From: Collinsella ihumii
Lineage (GTDB): Bacteria; Actinomycetota; Coriobacteriia; Coriobacteriales; Coriobacteriaceae
Reading direction: 5' to 3'
Length of the DNA stretch: 64,000 nt
NCBI RefSeq assembly: GCF_900046475.1
Contig: NZ_FCOU01000014.1
Location: 30,848 to 94,847 of the forward strand
Shown: positions 60,442 to 64,000 of the stretch, piece by piece
Layout of the letters: every line of letters starts with the position of its first letter
Numbering within the stretch: position 1 is the stretch's first letter
Made by a program: the position numbers and the translations under genes
The notes under the pieces: model-generated
Database searches by the model: none
What the model was told of the DNA's origin: nothing
Seen by the model: the letters and a program-made list of their open reading frames with translations, nothing else

Positions 60442-60753
60442 ATGGAGGCGCAGATGAAACGCGGCTTTCTGGAGGCGTGCGTGCTCGCGGCGGTCTCCGG
60501 AGAGGAATCGTACGGCTACCGGATCGTCAAGGACGTCCCGGCATCCATGGGGCTCACGGAGTCCACGCTCTACCCGCTGCTTAAGCGTCTTGAGAAGGCG
60601 GGGTGCATCACCGTCCGCTCCGCCGAGCATAACGGGCGGCTGCGCAAGTACTACCGCATCACGGAGGCTGGCAGAACCCGCATCGACGAGTTCTTGGCCG
60701 AGTGGCCGTCCGTGCAGGAAATCTACCGCTACGTGGAGGGGGCGCGATCATGA
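60442..60753 (+). CDS. PadR-family transcriptional regulator
   Basis: The 103-residue protein matches PadR subfamily 2: MKRGFLEACVLAAVSGEESY, STLYPLLKRLEKAGCI, RKYYRITEAGRTRIDEFL. It is a winged-helix repressor that usually controls itself and neighbouring membrane genes. ATG 60442 follows GGGAGGTG. Its TGA overlaps the next start (ATGA). Confidence 0.93.
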   Translation: MEAQMKRGFLEACVLAAVSGEESYGYRIVKDVPASMGLTESTLYPLLKRLEKAGCITVRSAEHNGRLRKYYRITEAGRTRIDEFLAEWPSVQEIYRYVEGARS

Positions 60754-61445
60754 CAAGGGACGAGTTCGTTGAGAGGCTGGGCGAGCTGCTCGCCTGTCTG
60801 CCGGCAGATCAGGTGGAGGAGTCGAAGGAGTTCTATGCCGAGGCCATCGCCGACCGCATGGAAGACGGCATGAGCGAGGAGGAGGCGGTCGCTGCGGTCG
60901 GCTCCCCGCAGGCGGTTGCGGAGGCGATCCTCGATGACCTGCCTGCCGTGCCGCGCGCGATCGCAAAGACCAGGCGCAAGGGGAATGCGGTTCTGTGGGC
61001 GCTGGCGATCCTGGGGTCGCCCCTGTGGATTGTTCTCGCTCTCGGCTTCGCTGCTGTGGCCGTCATGGTCTATATCTCCATCTGGGTGCTGGCGGCGTGC
61101 GTGTGGATCATCACGGCGGGCCTGGGTGCTGTCGGCGCCGCCGCGTTTGTGCTCGCGACCACCGGTATCGCGATCGGGCATGTTCCGTTTGTCCTTGCCA
61201 TGACGGGGGTCGGCTTCGCCTTCATCGGCGCGACGCTCTTGCTGGGTGCGGGCGCGTGGGCCGTCACCAAGCAGATCGCTCGGCTTTCGGTCCTCTGGGT
61301 GAAAAAGGCCCTCTCTCCCTTCCGCAAGGATCGCGGCCGCACCTCGGGCGGGACGGGCGGCTCCCTTTCCGCCGAGCCGCACGCCGGCGGCAACGCGGCT
61401 TCCGATGGGCCCGCGCACTTCGCCGTCGCGAGTACGCTCAACTAG
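60750..61445 (+). CDS. DUF1700-family membrane protein
   Basis: A 231-residue protein with the DUF1700 N-terminus (EFVERLGELLACLPADQVEE, DGMSEEEAVAAVGSPQAVAE) and four hydrophobic segments between residues about 85 and 185. The C-terminus is soluble and glycine-rich. DUF1700 proteins regularly follow PadR regulators and are linked to envelope stress responses. Coupled to padR by a 4-bp overlap. Confidence 0.9.
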   Translation: MTRDEFVERLGELLACLPADQVEESKEFYAEAIADRMEDGMSEEEAVAAVGSPQAVAEAILDDLPAVPRAIAKTRRKGNAVLWALAILGSPLWIVLALGFAAVAVMVYISIWVLAACVWIITAGLGAVGAAAFVLATTGIAIGHVPFVLAMTGVGFAFIGATLLLGAGAWAVTKQIARLSVLWVKKALSPFRKDRGRTSGGTGGSLSAEPHAGGNAASDGPAHFAVASTLN

Positions 61446-61457
61446 AAAGGACAGGTT

Positions 61458-61742
61458 ATGACCAGCGCAAAGAAGACATATTTTGCCGTGTCGGGCGGAC
61501 TGGTGGCGCTTGGCATCGTTCTCGCGGCCCTGGGGTTCCTGGTCTCGGGTTTCGATCCGAACGTGTTCGCCGCGCAGATCGATATGCGCGACGACAGCAT
61601 TGTGCTCGGTGGCGTCGAGGTGGACGATCCCACGGGCATCTTCCCCCTCGAGCAGATCGCGCAGCTCGGCGAGATCGACGTCTCGGCGCCCTCCGCACCC
61701 GAGGCCCCTTCTGCGCCGTCGGCGCCGGGCGAGGGGGAGTAG
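61458..61742 (+). CDS. Small single-pass membrane protein of the PadR-DUF1700 operon
   Basis: The 94-residue protein has one transmembrane helix (residues about 9-30, YFAVSGGLVALGIVLAALGF), an outside segment (IDMRDDSIVLGGVEVDD) and a Pro/Ala/Ser tail. The third gene in such operons is often a DUF4097 adhesin-like protein with the same membrane start; here only the start is present, so this may be a shortened form. ATG 61458 follows AAAGGACAG. Confidence 0.7.
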   Translation: MTSAKKTYFAVSGGLVALGIVLAALGFLVSGFDPNVFAAQIDMRDDSIVLGGVEVDDPTGIFPLEQIAQLGEIDVSAPSAPEAPSAPSAPGEGE

Positions 61743-61847
61743 CGCAGGGGCGCTTCACGCGCGCCCCTTTTGCCGTTGCGGTTCATGCCGGCTGCTGATC
61801 TTGCGGTTTGCGCCCGTGGGTCGAGCTGTGTGCTGCGGCGGGGCAGG

Positions 61848-62040
61848 GGAGGCTGCGGGCGGAAAAGTTGCTGAAAAATCGACGTTGTGGACGGCTCAAA
61901 TCCGGACCCGCCCGAAACGGCACCTGCAGAGCAGGCGTTTCCGCAGGTAGCGCCTGCGCAGGAAGTGCGCATTTCGGGGCATTCGGAAACGAGCCGTCCA
62001 CAACGTCGATTTTTCAGCACTTCTTGGGGCCGCAGCCTCC
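61848..62040. repeat. Symmetric 193-bp inverted element
   Basis: Outer arms of 11 bp (61848-61858, 62030-62040) and inner arms of 28 bp (61870-61897, 61991-62018) are exact reverse complements. The 11-bp gaps between outer and inner arms are the same length on both sides. The centre holds shorter repeats (GCAGGCG, CGCCTGCGC). It looks like a miniature inverted element or a structured RNA. Confidence 0.8.
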
Positions 62041-62112
62041 ACTCGGCTGCCATCACGTCAAGTCGCTCGGGCCGCGGGGCGGTTGCTTAAGGGACCTCGA
62101 CGTGCGGCGCAG

Positions 62113-62679
62113 CTAAAGCAACGCGGCGACCATCATAACGGCCGCAATACCCGCCAAGATGAGCGGCGCCGTCCCGTCGATAAAGGCGGGTGCGGGCGGC
62201 AAGCGGTAGTACAAGACGTAGCACACGAGATTGATCGCGGAAAAAACGAGCACGGCGCCGCTGAGGATCGTCGGCCAGGGTTCGGCCAGCATATCCGCCT
62301 TCGACAGGGTCGCGACGCACCAGAGCTCGAAGACGCACCATGCCACGATGAGAAGCAGCTCGGTAGTGACCGGGCGTTCGAAGAAGCATCGCGTCGACAG
62401 GGCGAGCACCGCATACGCCAGAACTGCCGCAATAACAAATTTCCATCCGGATATCGAATGCGTGCCAGCGATGCGCGCGATATCCCATCCCGCAGCCCCG
62501 ACACCGCCCAGGTCCGTTGCCGCCGCGCCGACGATGCAGGCGACGCCAACGCCGCGGATCAGGTCGCTCGGACGCGCTTTAGGTCGGAAGAAGATCGCCC
62601 ACCAGGTTAGATAGAGCGCGGCGCACAGCGCCAACAGCGCATGTCCCGCTATCACGCCATATACGGAGCCCATATCCAT
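62113..62679 (-). CDS. Multi-pass membrane protein of unknown function
   Basis: A 188-residue protein with six hydrophobic segments. I start it at the ATG at 62677-62679 (MDMGSVYGVIAGHALLALCA), which has AGAGGAG before it; the longer frame upstream has poor composition. No motif is recognised. It is divergent from the interrupted XRE gene. Confidence 0.65.
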   Translation of the reverse strand: MDMGSVYGVIAGHALLALCAALYLTWWAIFFRPKARPSDLIRGVGVACIVGAAATDLGGVGAAGWDIARIAGTHSISGWKFVIAAVLAYAVLALSTRCFFERPVTTELLLIVAWCVFELWCVATLSKADMLAEPWPTILSGAVLVFSAINLVCYVLYYRLPPAPAFIDGTAPLILAGIAAVMMVAALL

Positions 62680-62837
62680 CTCCTCTGATGCTCGTCGCAC
62701 CCATTGTGCGCTTCGTATGGGCCCGAGGCGCCGGGATATCGGCGTGTGACGCCCGAGATGCCGCAACGGGTCGTTGCTCGACGAGGGCACTGCGCGCGGG
62801 GACAATGGTGGCAGGGCAACGACGAAAGGAGACCTCC

Positions 62838-62960
62838 ATGATCATGAAAAACACGCTCGCGCGCCTGCGTCGCGAGCGCGGGCTGACCCAAGAGGAGCTG
62901 GCTCGCCGGCTCTACATCACCCGCCAGGCGGTGAGCCGCTGGGGGACTGAGGGGGTATAA
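62838..62960 (+). pseudogene. XRE-family HTH regulator, interrupted after the DNA-binding helices
   Basis: The 40 codons (NTLARLRRERGLTQEELARR, LYITRQAVSRW) are a typical XRE N-terminus; the expected continuation after SRW (usually ETG...) is replaced by GTEGV and a stop. ATG 62838 follows AAAGGAGACC. The break at about 62938 coincides with the start of phage-like sequence, so the gene was probably split by integration. Confidence 0.7.
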
Positions 62961-62965
62961 GCACC

Positions 62966-63063
62966 AAGGAGCGCTTCGCAACAAAACGCATCATTCTCGC
63001 AGGTAGAATACCGTTTTTCTGACTGATGCGCACAACGCAAGAAAACGCTGCGAAACGCTCCTT
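62966..63063. repeat. Stem-loop region at the putative prophage boundary
   Basis: AAGGAGCGCTTCGCA (62966-62980) and its complement (63049-63063, one mismatch) enclose further pairing (GCATCA/TGATGC). The whole 98 bp can fold into one long hairpin. Confidence 0.6.
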
Positions 63064-63140
63064 CCAGGCTCATTCGTACCGGAATTCGTACCACCCAGAA
63101 GTCCCAGAAAGACGGTTCCAAAAGGAAAAGGAGATTCCAA

Positions 63141-63437
63141 ATGGCAACCGACTGGAACGCCCTCACCGCCGAAGAGGACCGCGCCTACTTCATGGCAGAA
63201 CTGGTCGAGATTTCCCCACAGAGCTTCACCCTGGAGGAGAAGCAGAGGATCCTGCGCAACATGATCGAGGCGTCCACAGCAATCGAGAACGCGCTGCGCG
63301 ACGACTTCGCACGCCTCGACGAGGTAACCCAAACCCGCATGATAGACACGCTCGCCAAGGCTGGCCCGAGAGACCGCGACTGGTGGTACCGAATGCTCGT
63401 AGCAGGCCCCAGGCGCCGCGAAGGCATAACCATCTAA
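63141..63437 (+). CDS. Small acidic hypothetical protein (phage-like)
   Basis: The 98-residue protein starts at ATG 63141 after AAGGAAAAGGAG. It is helical and charged (ALTAEEDRAYFMAELVEISP, TLEEKQRILRNMIEAST). No family is recognised. It is followed by a terminator and lies convergent to the endolysin gene in what looks like the end of a prophage. Confidence 0.6.
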   Translation: MATDWNALTAEEDRAYFMAELVEISPQSFTLEEKQRILRNMIEASTAIENALRDDFARLDEVTQTRMIDTLAKAGPRDRDWWYRMLVAGPRRREGITI

Positions 63438-63445
63438 GACAGGAC

Positions 63446-63475
63446 GGCCCCGCATCCCAAGAGATGCGGGGCCTT
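63446..63475 (+). terminator. Terminator after the small phage-like gene
   Basis: Stem GGCCCCGCATC/GATGCGGGGCC, followed by TTA. Confidence 0.65.
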
Positions 63476-63601
63476 ACCATGTCGATCCCAAAGCAAGAGG
63501 CCCGGGGCTTTCCAACATTTCCCACACGCCTGCGGGCTATAGCAGGGCCCTCCGGCGCATGGAAAACGTTGAAAAGCCGTGCGCCGGGCCCTGACCTACC
63601 G

Positions 63602-64000
63602 TCAAAGCAGAATCTCGTTCACGCGCGCCTGCACCGCATAGTACAGCGACCCCAGGCGCGACTTACGCTCCTCGCCGTTACCGTACTTGCCGCGTATGAC
63701 CGCCCGCGCCAGAGCGTCGATGTCGGCCCCGCCCGACCCGCCGTCGGGGCCGCCGGCGCCCAGGATCTCGTTGACCCTGGCCTGCACCGCGTCATAGCTC
63801 GCACCGAGCGCCGCGCGCCGGTCGTCCCCGTTGCCGTAGTCGCCCCTGATCACCGCCTGTGCCAGCGCCTCGATGTCAGGGGCGGCGGGCTGCGCGGGAG
63901 CAGACGAGGAGCCGCCCGCCAGGATGCGGTTCACCTCAGCCTGCACCTCCGAGTAGCGTGACCCGAGCGCCGCGCGGCGCGCGTCCCCGTTGCCGAACTC
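63602..64000 (-). CDS. CW_7-repeat cell-wall hydrolase (endolysin), C-terminal part
   Basis: The gene runs off the right end; 133 residues are visible on the minus strand. They contain three CW_7 (Cpl-7) repeats, such as DIEALAQAVIRGDYGNGDDR followed by RAALGASYDAVQARVNEIL; the third is cut by the window edge (EFGNGDARRAALGSRYSEV). CW_7 modules bind the muropeptide part of the cell wall and occur at the C-terminus of phage lysins such as Cpl-7. The catalytic domain lies outside the window. Linkers are Gly/Ser/Pro rich. Confidence 0.88.
   Translation of the reverse strand, partial: EFGNGDARRAALGSRYSEVQAEVNRILAGGSSSAPAQPAAPDIEALAQAVIRGDYGNGDDRRAALGASYDAVQARVNEILGAGGPDGGSGGADIDALARAVIRGKYGNGEERKSRLGSLYYAVQARVNEILL

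Overview
The window is high-GC DNA from a gut-type actinobacterium, most like Collinsella (class Coriobacteriia). I base this on GC and codon use, on the uvrC-rapZ-whiA and gap-pgk-tpiA-gpmI blocks, and on the long intergenic palindromes. The genus is inference; no 16S gene is present.

Left part (1-35,250) is housekeeping chromosome: the end of an ABC exporter, uvrA, ybaK, an odd tRNA-Thr-like gene, an NlpC/P60 hydrolase, a cell-wall group (murJ, a FemAB ligase, a D-aspartate-ligase-like ATP-grasp enzyme), uvrC, a truncated ROK kinase, rapZ and whiA, the glycolytic operon, secG, a complete oligopeptide importer with two binding proteins, a SpoIIE-type phosphatase followed by a fused STAS/anti-sigma-kinase protein, and tRNAs Leu, Cys, Gly and Val. 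Intergenic regions carry many long, often perfect palindromes.

At 35,285-35,329 and 51,549-51,593 there is an exact 45-bp direct repeat of the 3' part of tRNA-Val. A tyrosine recombinase, an excisionase-like protein and repeated arm-type sites near both ends show that 35,330-51,593 is an integrated genomic island of about 16.3 kb. Its cargo looks like phage defence: an RelB/DinJ-type antitoxin abutting a 1040-residue adenine methyltransferase with a nuclease-like N-terminus, a DUF4365-like nuclease, a possible 45-residue peptide, and two adjacent dynamin-like GTPases. This combination is my main candidate for an undescribed system. A DUF262/HNH (GmrSD-like) gene lies just outside the right attachment site, so the tRNA-Val locus looks like a defence hotspot.

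The right part (53,740-62,940) is accessory and partly decayed: a toxin-antitoxin cluster with a probable frameshift, IS110 debris, a GNAT enzyme, a ROK regulator/acetyltransferase/truncated RbsD operon, an XRE-TPR regulator, a PadR-DUF1700 operon and a symmetric 193-bp inverted element. From about 62,940 an interrupted XRE gene meets what looks like a prophage end with a CW_7-repeat endolysin.

Caution: three 38-bp Nextera mate-pair junction adapters are embedded in the sequence (two inside uvrA, one inside the island at 36,906). Linkage across those points is an assembly artefact until shown otherwise.
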